Translations under genes and position numbers: made by a program
Shown here: positions 22,360 through 33,905 of the stretch, one piece after another
How the letters are laid out: each line of letters starts with the position of its first letter
Position numbering within the stretch: position 1 is the stretch's first letter
Notes under the pieces: model-generated
Seen by the model: only the letters and a program-made list of their open reading frames with translations
The model's database searches: none
What the model was told of the DNA's origin: nothing
Assembly: GCF_029784155.1 (NCBI RefSeq)
Contig: NC_073693.1
Location: forward strand, 285,482,875 to 285,546,874
Length of the DNA stretch: 64,000 nt
Direction: 5' to 3'
Origin: Uranotaenia lowii
Lineage: Eukaryota; Arthropoda; Insecta; Diptera; Culicidae

Positions 22360-24834
22360 AGCTTTCAAAAGGTTTAGCTGGTAGACACTGAGTGTTCAAC
22401 TGATTGTCATGATTTCAATTCAACAGGTTTACCATAAACAATTTTTATGTAGAACAATTCACATCAATTTATGATTGTTAACTCAATTTACTAAAAATAC
22501 CAATAAAAGATTGTTGTTTTGTATAAAAATGTGTGTTTTGATCACTTTATTGTAATGAGGAGCTTAAACTGCACTGACTTGAACATTTTCATGGAAGAAT
22601 TGATATAATTTTAACGTTTTGCAAATTTCTGTGGGGAAAACCCCCCATTTTTTCTAATTTCGATGGTCTATTTAATAAAAAAATTATTCCAAAATGCGAC
22701 TTTTTTTGTACCGATCTTGAAGGCAAAGAATCCTTCTACAATAACATGTTTTTAAAGTGGAAAATTTTTAGCAGATTCTTCGAATTATCAACGAAAAAGA
22801 TAAGTTTCCTAGTAAATTAACAGATTTTTCGTGATTGTGACGTCTCAGCCTGTACCAATACTGGATCAGGGCTGCCATGGCACTACCTTCTTTAAATATT
22901 CCTTGTCGTGCGGTCCCTTTTGGCGGCAACGATGACGTTTAGTTTTAGCTGTTATTTCTCAGCGACTTTTGAACAACCGCGAACTGGCACGGTGGCCAGT
23001 TTTCCAACAATACTAATCGAAAAAGTTGTTGATGAAAAGAATATGTTTTTTCACTTCTATGAGATAAATTCCAAGTTTCACTTTCCATTGAAACTGCAAT
23101 TTATCAATAATCTTTTATTTTTTTAAATTCAAGTACAGAGTGTGTCCAGAGAGTTTTAAAATCTGATTACAAATCACGAATACATTTTTTATTTTTCATT
23201 TCTAAAATTCAGAACTATCTGCCAACATTCGATATCCGAGTTTTGAAGTTCAATTTCATGATGGTTTTGCTTCGTTATTGTCTAATTTTTTTTCCAAAAG
23301 ACATCCCAGTAAAACGTTTTTAAGTGGCATAGAAATAATCAAGTTTTGTTTATTAAGAAACAGTTGAATTCCCCAAATTGTACTTATTTTCTTTCAAAAG
23401 AATTGAAGCTCACAAAATACAGAATTGACGAGTAACAAGTGGGGAAAACTGAACAATATCATGACTGAAAAAACTGTGCACCGAACAATGGGAGATACCG
23501 AGAAATATTTCTCATTAAAACGATAATTTTTCTAAAATTTTTTCTTGAATTATCATAAGATTACCTTTATTTTCTTCATAAAACCTTCATATTTTTTTCA
23601 TTTATTTTCTTCATATTTCGGTCAAATTAATGTTTTTTTTAGATACACGCATTCGTAACTGTCTCATTTCTAAATGAACTATGATTAAAGCACCCTGAGT
23701 CGGGGGCCCGTAGCAATTGAGCCCCCTTATTCAGTCATTGCTGATGGATCAAGTTCTTAATACGTTGCCTTAAAAAGAAATTTTATTTTACATTTTCCTT
23801 AAATGAAAGGTATTCTTCATAAACACATGTTAGCCTAAAAAAAATTTTCTTTACTTTTTTTCCAATGAAATAATTCAACTTCAAATACAAGCCCTTTCTT
23901 GTATCTATCAATCAAACCTCTTCCGGAATCGGAAACGCTAGTGGGTATCACCGAAAGACCTACATATTTCTTCGCTCACTGTCAGTTTTTATCGCACTGA
24001 ATACCCGTTTCAGTGTAATATTTTTTCTATCCATTTCCATTGCATGCAATTCCACCAAACTGCTGTCCATCCGATCCAGGTTGCAAGATGGAACTGTTGT
24101 TTTGCACGTGTTCTTTCATGTTTGCTCATAATTCATAATAAATACACCATCCATCCGTCTGTGCATGGGTTATCGCTATCGGATCGCGCGGATGAGGAAT
24201 TGTACAAACGAAAAAAAAAGTGGAAGAACCCGGGGAGGGAAAAATCAGACCATTGACCACTCGAATATGAACGTATGCGAGAAGATATGTATATGAGCGA
24301 GTGAGTGAGAAGTTAATTTATTCATCACTTGGAACACTTTTTTTTGATTCATTGTTTGCCAATTGTTTGTACATTTAGGGGTAACGGAATTATTCCAAAG
24401 GAAGTTATTTGAATGTTTTTTTTCTCTGCTGCTTCTTAACATTTTTTTTCCCTTCATCAAAAGAAGCGATGTTTGGAGAAGGAATTCGGTTATGCAAAGA
24501 GATTTACTCGAGTTGGAACTAATTGACACGATTTGAGAATTCAAACAGTTTGGTTGGAAAGGTTTTTGATGATGATATGGGTGGGTATATCAGTTGGTTA
24601 ATTGCTTAAGCAAACATTGAGAAGAAATACTAAGCCTCTTTTACATCCCAAGAGACTTTTATTGACCTAAAATTATTTAAGTAAGCTTATTTTAAAAACT
24701 TTATTCACACTGTTTGAGCTTGTCGGACATATCAATGTGTACTTTGTCGTTAAATAAAAGTGAGATTTTATCAAACAGTTCTCAAATTCTGGAATTTGAA
24801 TTTGTTTGCTCGTTAACTTACTTTATGCTATGAG
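22360..24834. other. AT-rich sequence, GC-richer at 23890-24560
   Basis: No repeats or genes assigned. Short frames at 24044-24256 (plus) and 24245-24544 (minus) lack recognisable similarity. Confidence 0.3.
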
Positions 24835-25333
24835 TAGGGGAGATGAGGGCATAACGAGCACCCGAGGCATAATGAGAAGTCCATTTTTCTACATAAGTAC
24901 GTATTTTCTTAAACAAATTTTAATGAGGACTTGTTTCGTACTACCTATAGTAATAATTTTTCACCAAAAAAGAAATATCCTTTTCATATTTACAGAAATA
25001 TTAAATAATAACCAGCTAGGTTCTCAAGTGACGAAAATATTATAATTTTTGAGCACCACCAAATAAGCTTTTATGACCTTTAAATCATCTTGATCTGAAA
25101 TGTACGCACTGCAACATGATCTACACATTGTTTCTAAATTTTCAGCATCATAAAATTTTTGATTTTTCACTTTAATCAATTGTAAAACGCGTTTTTACTT
25201 TAATTTGTTCACTAGAGGCGAACAGAGCACTTTCAATGAAGGCATATTGAGCATTTTCTGCCGGAGAATCTAGCAGCGAATTCAACTCGATGAAGTCAAC
25301 TGAATAATAGAGCTACAGCTTAACTTGTATCGT

Positions 25334-25417
25334 CTGACGATTTGGCCTAATGGTTAGATGTCGGAGAGGTAATCAGTAGACTCGAGTTCGATTCCTGTTC
25401 GAGGGGATTTTTTTTTT
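25334..25417 (+). other. tRNA-like module, left arm
   Basis: A-box-like sequence at 25341-25358 and B-box-like at 25385-25395 have tRNA-like spacing, followed within about 15 nt by T10, a classical RNA polymerase III stop. Acceptor and anticodon stems do not pair well by eye. I read it as a tRNA-derived internal promoter and not a working tRNA. Confidence 0.5.
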
Positions 25418-25634
25418 GCACATACCATTCATGATTGATTTTTTTTATTGTTACATTATACGGCTAATAGCATCAAAGCATCATCCGTCAAACAAAACAC
25501 CAGAAACATAATGTATGAACATGTGTTAATTCTTTCAATTCTACAAACAGACCTAGATTATTTTGTTTTTGCTTTGTTTGATGAATCTACGCCTCACCGT
25601 TTAGTGCAATCATGATCATAAATGATAAATGAAG

Positions 25635-25722
25635 AAAAAAAAAATCACCTCCACCAGGAATCGAACTCGAGCCTACTGATTATCTCTCCGACATCTAACC
25701 AATAGGCCAAATCGTCAGACGA
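25635..25722 (-). other. tRNA-like module, right arm
   Basis: Inverted near-copy of the left module. On the minus strand it has TTTGGCCTATTGGTTAGA, the B-box-like AGTTCGATTCCTG, and the complement of the A10 run as terminator. The two modules would transcribe toward each other into the loop. Confidence 0.5.
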
Positions 25723-26140
25723 TACAAGTTGAGCTGTAGCTCTATTACTCAATTGACTTCATCGAGTCGAATTCGCTGCTAGATTCCCCGGCAGAAAATG
25801 CTCATTATGCCTTCATTAATGGTGCTCATACTGCCTCGGGGGGTTTCTCATTATGCCTCTACAGTGACTGGTTTTCAGCTTTCGGCAAAATTTTTTAAAA
25901 TGCATCTTTAAACGTTTTTATCTACTTTTTCAAGTTTCATCCAATTAGACAATAGACTATTTGAGTGTCGGAACACGAAACAATGATGTAATTCACATAT
26001 TACAGCTGTTCTCTATGTTTAAATAAGCATTTTCCTTAAGGTGCCCATTATGCCCTCATCTCCCCTATTGAATTTTCTACTCCAAGTTCAAACTCAACAC
26101 TTGTTGAAATCAGCTTCTAATTTTCAAATTTTCTAAACAG

Positions 26141-26236
26141 CTCTACTTAAAGTGGGACAAATCTAAAAAAACCAAATCAAAACACCGCCAAGTGGTCCTT
26201 GACACGCAAACCGGAGCCCTAGACGTCGGAGGCTGA
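26141..26236 (+). CDS. candidate 3'-terminal coding exon, unidentified
   Basis: A plausible acceptor precedes it: CTAAT, a branch-point-like sequence, then a pyrimidine-rich tract ending TTCTAAACAG at 26140. The frame from 26141 is open for 31 codons to TGA at 26234-26236, beginning LYLKWDKSKK and ending ALDVGG. It is basic at the start, GC-richer than flanking DNA, and not part of a recognised repeat. It starts 75 bp after the end of the foldback element, so the intron upstream would contain that element. I do not recognise the family, and 31 open codons can occur by chance. No upstream exon was identified. Confidence 0.25.
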   Translation, partial: LYLKWDKSKKTKSKHRQVVLDTQTGALDVGG

Positions 26237-26647
26237 TGATTTCCTGTTGTACAGATAAATGGGGAAAGAAATCGAAAGTCCCATTGACTTCTAATTAGTT
26301 GGGGTTCATGCAACTTGAACCCGAGGTTGTGGGGGGCTCACTTGGAATATGGAAGGTACCAGTTTTCGAGCCACTTTTCTGTCTCTTCTGTGTCTTCTCG
26401 GAAGCTGAACCAATCTTTCGTTTTGTTGCCTGTTGGTGTGACAATTTCTAGTTCCGTAAATATTTAATTTATGTATTCATAATTTTTTTGAAAGAAAAGA
26501 TTATAATTTGATTAAATTTAAATTTTTATTCGAAAAAAATTGAGAAATTTCAAACCTCCTAACAATATCTTCAAATTTTCGAAAGGTTCGTCGCTTATTT
26601 TCTTGGTGACTTCAATTGAAGTAATCCCCCTTTCCTAGATTTTATAA

Positions 26648-26821
26648 TCGCTGGTCGATCTGTTTCGCGGAGGTGGATTCAAATTGCAAAAGTGGTTCCG
26701 ATCGTGTTCTGCAATGGACAATAATCTTTCTAGGGAGTACCCAACATCATTTTTCACCGAGAGAGATACCTCGTACAGCGATCCTTATGAAGAGTTTGTA
26801 AATCGATTCATTCATCCGTAG
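26648..26821 (+). CDS. short coding-like frame, possibly retroelement RT remnant
   Basis: Fifty-six codons from 26651 to a TAG at 26819-26821 begin LVDLFRGGGFKLQKW. That opening resembles the GGF-x-L-x-KW segment found downstream of the catalytic core of BEL/Pao reverse transcriptases (family knowledge, not searched). The remainder, including DTSYSDPYEEFVNRF, does not continue the similarity. It could equally be chance or an unrelated exon. If it is a retroelement, only a scrap remains. Confidence 0.15.
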   Translation, partial: SLVDLFRGGGFKLQKWFRSCSAMDNNLSREYPTSFFTERDTSYSDPYEEFVNRFIHP

Positions 26822-27094
26822 TAGAGTCCAAGAGCGCTTTCTGCGCCTAAAGATAATTTAACCAATAAATGACGCCCATCTGGGGGTAATAAAATCGTAT
26901 CGGTGCTGTGTTTCCAAACTTCTCCGATTTTTTCTGGTTGGTCTACTTCGATTAGCTGAGGAGGAGGCAACCCTATCGCGTAGACCAATAAATCAAAGCA
27001 AACACATGGAGGGGAGGTTTTCCCGTGGGTTGCTTGGATTATGCCATTCAACGAAGAAACATTCGAAGGGCTTCAATTCATAGTTCAACGGGAA
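26812..27094 (-). CDS. coding-like frame on minus strand, unidentified
   Basis: About 93 codons are open on the minus strand, without a convincing ATG at the start. The frame begins SPSNVSSLNG and includes CVCFDLLVYAIGLPPP and ILLPPDGRHLLVKL, ending ALGLYYG. Composition is more protein-like than neighbouring AT-rich frames. Its 3' end overlaps the plus-strand frame at 26648-26821 by a few bases, so both are unlikely to be genuine. I do not recognise the product. Confidence 0.2.
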
Positions 27095-27406
27095 ATTTCG
27101 TATATCTTTTCAATGTCTTCCAAGGTTTCGAGATGTTTGAATACACGTTTTTAACCACCTCTAAGACAGCATTGAATTGCAATCGTTTGTGTTACAGGCA
27201 TATGTATACTAGATGCACTCATAAATCACACCTCCTTGGAAGAAACGAATTGAAATGTGAATTTCTAAGAACATAGTACTGTTTCGTTATTTGAACAAGA
27301 ATTTGGTTAACAAATAACTGCCATTGCCAGAAAGAAAAAGAGAGTCTTCAAATAGTCATGAACGATTTCTTGTTAGAGAAGAAAGTTTCTGATTGAAGAA
27401 GTTGTA

Positions 27407-28361
27407 CTACACAAGAAAAAATCTGAATCCTGGACAACATTGAAAATAAAAACCTTGTATATTACATGATGTAGTAAGCGATTAATTAATGTAAATTTAC
27501 AGATTAGAAAAAGTTGAATTCTTAACAGCGCTGAACTCTAATGACACAAATATTACTCGACACGGAACGCAACTACTTGAAGTGAATTTCCATCATATAT
27601 GACGAAAATAAAAAGCAGCATTACATATTACGAAATTTTCAGTGAGAATTCAATATAACACGTCTCATATATTTTAAATGTGTTTCAAATTTTACACGTC
27701 TGTTGAAGTTTACAGACGTGTTATATTCAACTTGCATTGAAAATTCCATCATATGTGATGATTCTTTTTCGTTACATCATATGTGATGTAATTTTACATT
27801 TTTTTTGGCCAAACAAAATCCCTAACATCACAGAATTAGAAATTTCGTAAAGTGGACATAGAATGTTATAAAGATATTGAATTTGAATTCAATTAATATT
27901 ACAATACACTGAACGCAAATGTCATGTAAAAATACAGACTGTCAATAACAGGCAAACACAAATGTTAACAAAATGTTAAATCAAGTCGTGCAATAGAGTA
28001 TTTTATCGAAGCAGACTCCTCATAAAAAATGTTTAAAGTCAAAAAAATCTTTATCGTTTGATAATAGAAATGAAAACTATTATTCACAGAACAAATTTTT
28101 GACTATTATGTGTCACTGAAACTGCGACCTGTAAAATAAATCAACCTGTAATTAACAAAACCTGTAATTTTAAATTGTTTTCCTTGAAAGTTAACGAAGA
28201 TTCAATTATTATTACAGCAAATGTCCTGTAAAAAAGTTGTACACTGAAAATTATATGTCACGTTATTTGTGTTTCGACCTGTTAAATTACGGTAAATGTC
28301 CTGCTACTTTTTGTTACAGGGCATTTGCGTAATTTTACAGGAAATAATTTTTGCTGTGTAG
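27407..28361. mobile_element. TIR element with CTACACA ends (candidate)
   Basis: The left end CTACACAAGAAAAAATC and the right end read inward, CTACACAGCAAAAATTA, are inverted repeats, each followed by CCTG. The interior repeats CCTGTAA-like motifs and contains hairpins such as ACACGTCTG/CAGACGTGT near 27706-27730 and CATCATATGTGATG. It has no coding capacity. No target duplication is visible, so the family is not assigned. Confidence 0.4.
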
Positions 28362-29065
28362 ATTTATTTTATTTTTATTAAGAGATAAGAAAAATCTATT
28401 ATTGAATCATTTGAATAAAAATATTAATTAAACAAATTCCAATCAGAATGTTTTTCTTCCTATATTAAGTGGTTTTATAATTTAGACCATTTTTATTTTA
28501 CACGCTGCAAAATTTTACTTACTTGTAATACTCAACTAGCACTGAAAATTCCGTCAAGTGACTTAAAAAAATTTAGCAATGTGTAGATTGTGTAGATTGT
28601 GTAGATAAACAATATTTATTTCAAAAAGATTAGTTTTTAATTATAGGTGAGAGATCTCCATTGGTTAAGATCACTAAAATGTTAACAAAAAAATCCGAAA
28701 GGTACGTTCCTAGCTAAATTCAGTGATTTTGAAATTTACTTACTCTTTTATATTACACTTTTAAATTATTTTTTGTATTGTGCAGTTTGAGTCATCTATG
28801 ACTGCATCAAATTACTTTATTTCACCTTTTTGACCTAGTATGACCTAGAACAAAATATCAGAAAAAAACTATTTCTATTATAGGAACACACAAAAAATCC
28901 GAAATTCAGAAAGACATCAAAAACCCATTTTTGTTGCGTTTGAAAAAGTATGGGATGCTGATGTCCGAAAACACAACATTTCCAAAGAAGCATTTCGACT
29001 GGAAGATAAATTCAAAATGGAATTATAAAAATAGTCTACTATTTAGCTAAATTTTCTTGAAAATA
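28362..29065. other. AT-rich spacer
   Basis: No feature beyond a short direct repeat of TGTGTAGAT near 28588-28610. Confidence 0.35.
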
Positions 29066-29247
29066 GTCGTACGTCTCGGTGGTCGAGTGGTTAGCGTGGT
29101 AAGACGGTAATCGCTAGGTCCACTGATGGCATGGGTTCGATTCCCATCTCGGTACTGGGTGTTAAATGTTAATCTTAAGTTGTCCACGTCATTCATTCAG
29201 TCTGTAAAGCCTAAATCGGCTAAGACGGTGTATGTCTTTTTTTAAAA
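29066..29247 (+). mobile_element. tRNA-derived SINE, family 1, full head
   Basis: The head carries the A box TGGTCGAGTGGTTAGC and the B box GGGTTCGATTCCC, separated by a long segment as in tRNA-Leu/Ser-type genes. A unique tail of about 90 bp follows (starting CTGGGTGTTAAATG and including CTAAGACGGTGTATGTC) and ends in a T-rich then A-rich stretch. A second copy with the same tail lies at 39974-40266 on the minus strand, which supports a dispersed SINE family and argues against a tRNA gene. Confidence 0.8.
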
Positions 29248-30837
29248 AATATGGTTTTTTCACTATTTGAAAACACCATTTTAAGCATAGGGTGGAGGCG
29301 CAATATCGAGCATATTTTTGCGTGTTTACTCAGCTTTCCCCCTTATTCCTATTTTACATAATTTGCAAAAAATCCAAATTGTTTTGAAAGTAACTTTTCA
29401 TACATCCTTCCAAATCTAAACTTATTTTGTTATGATTTTCATTAATAACATAAACTTAGGAAATGTGATTTTTTGAGGACAAAAAATTATAAGGTGGTGC
29501 GTTGTGACGTCACGACTTCAATCACTAACATGTTCATTAATATTTTATCAAGAAAAAAAACTTTTTCAATCGAAATGTGGCGCTTTGAATTTTGAATCTA
29601 TTGATATATCTTTCAGTTTTGTACGCAATCTAACTTAGCCTTTATACACGATTTACTGAAAAAGGGCTTTTCGTGACGTCCCTGTGGAATGAGTTTTTTA
29701 TATTCTCCTCTTGGAAAGGTATTAGAAAATACTTGTTAATTTATTTTTCTTTGCTTGATTACAATTTCTTAAAGAAACCTAAAAATTACAAGGAAATTAA
29801 ATAACTAAATTTTCACAACGCAAGGAGGTTCTAGGAAAAAAGTCATACTTACCATGGCAAATCAAACAAATTTGTAGTATTTTACTTTAATTCAACTTTG
29901 CACTTGAATTTTGAGAATATTTGCGCAAGATTTTTGCAGTTAATTTATATTAACCAGAAAAGAAATTTCATACCGATTCTAGTGGTAATATAATACAACC
30001 ATTGCAATACTTTACACAAATATGATAAATATAAAATTAAAAGTGAATCCAGAAAATTTACGCGGATGCTTGCGTTTTTTTCTGTTTTCACTCACCCGTC
30101 GGTATCGAACAAAGTAAGGAATGTTCAACGTTTTTGGCGCTGATAGAAATGAGTGTAGGCAACGTTCAACGCCAACGCCTTCACATCAGGAAGACAACCA
30201 CATTGTAACAATTTAAAAGATACTGTAATCTTACGTTACATAAATAAAAACATAATAATAATAATAATAATAAAATACACTACTGGTACGAACCGAACCA
30301 CCTTATGATTTGGTCGTATTTGCTGTCCAGTCCCACCCAATTTCGAAATGAACAAGCAGCTGCTGTGAATGTTCAGAAAGTAGGTCACATTTTTATTTAT
30401 CATTTTTTTTGTAAACTATTGCAGCGCTTATCTAAATAATTACACCACTAGAATCGGTACGAAATTATATTTCTGGTGAATATAAATTTATTACGGAAAT
30501 ATCGCGTTCATATACTAAAAATCCAGCACAAAGGAATTCAAGTCTTGGAAAATCTGAGAAACTGCAATTTTGCAAAATGTTCGGAAAAACCACTACCTTT
30601 TAAAATTTTTCAAAAACTCAGGATTTCGTAATTTGAAAATCTAAAAATACAAAAATGTGCCACATTACGTCAAATTTTGAATCCAATTTTCAAAATGATC
30701 GAATTTATCTGGTATGACTTAAACAATTTTTACGATTGATTGATTGAAAAGTACGATTTATACACCACTGTTTTACATTTTTTTTGTAGTCATGATATTG
30801 AAAAAATTCTCAAAATCTCCAAATAATTTATTCTCAT
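29248..30837. other. AT-rich sequence; short AAT microsatellite
   Basis: An AAT-type run lies at about 30252-30272. A TGACGTCA site lies at 29505-29512 and a related GTGACGTC near 29670. No gene or element boundaries identified. Confidence 0.35.
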
Positions 30838-31135
30838 GTTCAACGTATAGCTTCTAACTTCAGCTTTTTTGGACACTAAGTGAATGTTTTTTAGTATTCC
30901 GAGGCTGACCTATAGTTTTCATTCTGAAGTATTTTTTTGGGTTTTTTTTTCTCTTAAACTCTACTTAAACTAATGGAAAATTGAAGTTTTGAAGCAAAAT
31001 ATTTTCTGAGAATTGTTTGAATTACATTACGAGGGTTCAAAAACTATAACTTTTGTAAAAATCCGTAGGGAAATAAGAGAGATATATTGGTTTCAGTCAG
31101 AAGTGTCAAATTAACACTCCCGGCTCTGTAACGGT
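30838..31135 (+). repeat. dispersed repeat, copy A
   Basis: Begins TCAACGTATAGCTTCTAACT and ends with AAGTGTCAAATTAACACTC. A diverged inverted copy lies at 57465-57732, sharing CAACGTATAGCTTCTA, GGACAC and GTGTCAAATT in the same order. Not coding. Confidence 0.5.
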
Positions 31136-31139
31136 TGAA

Positions 31140-31300
31140 AATTTCAGGGACGGATAAGGTCATACATAAGCCGTAAAAATCACGAATTTTTTGAAAAAGA
31201 TACAACTGCTCTCACCGACAGGACTTGAACCCGCAATTCCCGATTCAGTACAACTGCCCGTTAGCCAATTAAACTACCATGAACGTGACGAGCGTATAAG
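31140..31300 (-). mobile_element. tRNA-derived SINE, family 2
   Basis: On the minus strand the A-box-like TGGTAGTTTAATTGGCTAAC and B-box GGGTTCAAGTCC are at tRNA spacing, followed by a tail including TTGTATCTTTTTC and TTTTACGGCTTATG. A relative lies at 43283-43400 on the plus strand with the same head and tail start. No tRNA function is suggested. Confidence 0.65.
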
Positions 31301-31825
31301 CTCCATTGGGTGACTGCTGGTTTTTCTACATATTTATACACTCGATTTATATCTCGCCTGTGTTCTTGCCTCCTATTAATCTCTCAAGTTTTTCTATCAC
31401 CACCCGGCGCTGGATTTTAGCCGAGTGCGCAAATGATCAAACTTTTTACAATTATAAATGTGGACCAGAACTCGGCAACGTTACACGATTTGTCTATGTA
31501 TCGTGTGACCAATATCTTTTAAATAAGTGGTCGTGAATCTCGTTTTTAAGTTTTTTCCCTCAGATTTAAGCTTTTTTTTTGCCTTGAGAGCATAGGAGAT
31601 GAAAGCTTAAATCTGAGGAAAAAAGCTTAAATCTGTCAAAAAAGGGGAAAAAGGGGAAATCAGAGAGATGTGCTCCACACGGTTTGAATAACATTGCAGG
31701 GCTCTGATGTGGACACAGCGTACTTTAGATAGACACTACTGGGAAAATGACTGCACGCACATATTTATTCTTTTGTGTATTAACCTTTTGGGAATGTTTT
31801 AAGTAACAAGGGATCAACTAATCCG
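31301..31825. other. spacer with partial self-similarity
   Basis: AAGCTTAAATCTGAGG/TCAGATTTAAGC motifs near 31560-31635 are inverted around a short segment. No gene or element was identified. Confidence 0.3.
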
Positions 31826-31826
31826 G

Positions 31827-31970
31827 GTCATCGCTCTATGGTAGAACACTTGCCTTGCGAGCTGGTGGCCGTGAGTTCAAGCCCAAGAGTTAACATCGAA
31901 TAGAGTTTTGCCGGATAGGTTTTTGAACGACTGCATCGTTGATAAAAAGTCGTGAAAGACACAAAAAACA
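31827..31970 (+). mobile_element. tRNA-derived SINE, family 3 (candidate)
   Basis: The A-box-like TCGCTCTATGGTAGAACA and B-box-like GAGTTCAAGCCC are at tRNA spacing. An unrelated tail includes TTTTGCCGGATAGG and GTCGTGAAAGACAC and ends ACAAAAAACA. It abuts the TA-flanked element beginning at 31975. Confidence 0.5.
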
Positions 31971-32526
31971 GGTAGGGTCAAGTGGGGTAATTATGAACAC
32001 GGGGTAATTCCGAACAAGTGCTATACGCGCTGCTGTGGGGGATGAATGGACACAAAAAGTTCAAAAAGTGGTAGTTTAACATCCAATTGATAACTATAAG
32101 CTGTTTCTGATCTGTTTTCAAATCCTAATGATATCATTTCAGATTTTTTTAAAAACCATTACCCCGTGAAACGGAAATCGTTTTCGACAATGTTCAATGT
32201 TTTGAATATCTGATCATAGGAAATCCAGCTGGAATATTGTTATCACCTGTTTTACATCTAGTTTATGATGCTTTGTTTGGATTTTGAAGAAATTTTGAAA
32301 AATGTTATTCGCACTGATTCACAGATGACTGTTCATATTTACCCCATAGTTTTCGTCCTATGGGGTAATTATGAACACATATTCTAATGCATTTATTGCC
32401 ATTTCTTTCGCTTTTCGATGATCAAATGTTTTATTCAACAACTTAGGGGGCCATATACTAATTACCCAAGCATTTCCAGACCCTTTTCCCCTCCTCCCCT
32501 TGTAATAAAATTCTTACAAAAAAAAA

Positions 32527-32556
32527 CTACCCCCCCCCCCCTCCTTCCCCCTTCAG
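32527..32556 (+). repeat. C-rich simple tract
   Basis: A run of about 13 C continues into a CT-rich stretch. A similar CT-rich tract lies at 32485-32510. Confidence 0.8.
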
Positions 32557-32628
32557 TAAGATCTTTATAAATTTAGGACCGCGAAGAAATCTTAGCCGGG
32601 AAGCATCAACACTCGGCATTCTATATCA

Positions 32629-32733
32629 CAGTATGTATGTTAGTTATCCACCATGGGTGCACGGATTCACCGCAGTTTCTGCCTAAGTATGTGCTCACAT
32701 GCCTTCTTAGATTATTAATTTCGACAAATCTCC
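32629..32733 (+). repeat. dispersed ~100-bp repeat, copy A
   Basis: Shares TTATCCACCATGG, TGCACGGATTCACCGCAGTT and CGACAAATCTCC, in the same order and orientation, with 54705-54807. Probably a fragment of a larger interspersed element; the family is unknown. Confidence 0.7.
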
Positions 32734-32879
32734 AAACCCAATGGCTTCGTGTGAACTGTTCTGGATGAATGTATTGTGTTGGTATATTTTGGAAGAACGA
32801 GTCAATGAGATAAGCTAGTTTATTTACAGGTATTCCGGCATTCGTGTTTATACCTGGCCAGCTGGCAACTGATTGAATA

Positions 32880-33005
32880 TTCTTCTTATATAGTCAGATA
32901 TAAGAGGAAACACATCTTACCTGTTGGCCACTTATGGGATTCGAAACCCAAAAGTTTTCTTGCCGATACCGGAAATCGAACCCAGTGCGCCCCACTGGTC
33001 CAAAT
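32880..33005 (-). mobile_element. 5'-truncated tRNA-derived SINE (candidate)
   Basis: On the minus strand GCGCACTGGGTTCGATTTCC gives a B-box-like core near 32972-32990. A second similar motif, GGGTTTCGAATCCC, follows at about 32937-32950. The A box is absent. Confidence 0.35.
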
Positions 33006-33654
33006 TCAATAAATTTCATATTTATTTGAGGTCCGCAATATGTTAAGTGTTGAGTTTTAAATTTTTTAGAAATTGATTTTTTTTTTGTTTTCTAAAAATG
33101 AGATTCGGATTTAGAAAAAAAGCTATGCCAATTCTTTTCAGTCTTTGAAAAAAACTTTTGAACACAATTTTATCAAAATTGAAAATAAAATTTGAAAAAA
33201 GCTCAATGCGTAACCACATTTAAACAAGTCTTAATTTTGATTAAAAAAATAGTAATAAGAACTTGTTTTTTGTTGATAGAAAAAAGGCAATCAAATGTTT
33301 TCTTAGATTAACCTTCCAAAGTCGTTCGCTAAATATCCGTTTCGAGGAAATTTGAGTTGTGGTTTGATTTCGTTCTCCTGACTATAAATATTAACCGATT
33401 TTGATGATATTATATTCATTGCGTAGGTAATTTATTCTAATTACTCAACATTTAAAAACAAAGTCGATATGTTTTTCCAGATTATCATAAACTGGTTCAA
33501 AAAGTAAAAAGTCCGAAAAATCAATTTTATTTTTAAAATACTCATAACTGTTGACAGCTTTAATGTATTTAAGTGTTTCATTGATGTTTGAAATCTACAA
33601 GAATCCATCTATCCGACAATGTATAGATATGTTGGGGTCCAATGAAAGTTTTGA

Positions 33655-33905
33655 CCGCTATCTAAGATCTTCCGGTAGAAAAAAATCTTACTTTAAAAAA
33701 ACGACTTTCAGTTTTGACTTTGCATATCTGTATTTCATTTTCCATTGAACCGATTTTCAAAACAATAATTTTAGTTTTTTGTCGTTAATTTGATCATCAT
33801 TTTCATAGAACATACTTGGTCTGTTAAAATTTACAGTTCTTCAGTATATTGGAGTGATGTAAAGATGTTTGAAATGAGCGCTTCGGGTCATATTGACCCG
33901 AACAG
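33655..33905 (+). repeat. dispersed repeat ending in GACCCG hairpin, copy A
   Basis: Related to 41400-41720. The copies share TTTTCCATTGAACCGATTTT-like, AGAACATACTTGG-like and ATATTGGA-like blocks in order. They end in a hairpin, CGGGTCA-TAT-TGACCCG at 33884-33900. No coding capacity. Confidence 0.55.

Larger units (their letters stand above)
24837..26065 (-). mobile_element. foldback element with tRNA-like modules, most complete copy
   Basis: The most complete of four copies (1.23 kb), inverted relative to copy 1. TA dinucleotides flank it at 24835-24836 and 26066-26067. Outer TIRs begin GGGGAGATGAGGGCATAA. Two internal arms of about 187 bp (25225-25411 and about 25641-25828) are inverted copies around a ~230-bp loop. 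Each arm ends, loop-side, in a tRNA-like module: A-box-like TTTGGCCTAATGGTTAGA, B-box-like AGTTCGATTCC, then a run of ten T on the transcribed strand (T at 25408-25417; complementary A run at 25635-25644). No protein is encoded, so mobility would depend on a TA-targeting transposase supplied elsewhere. Confidence 0.85.

Noticed and set aside
25334..25417. functional tRNA gene in the foldback element
   Set aside because: Acceptor and anticodon stems do not pair convincingly, and the module is repeated inverted within a transposable element in four places.
29066..29160. functional tRNA gene
   Set aside because: A second truncated copy with the same unrelated tail occurs at 39974-40266, so it is a SINE head.
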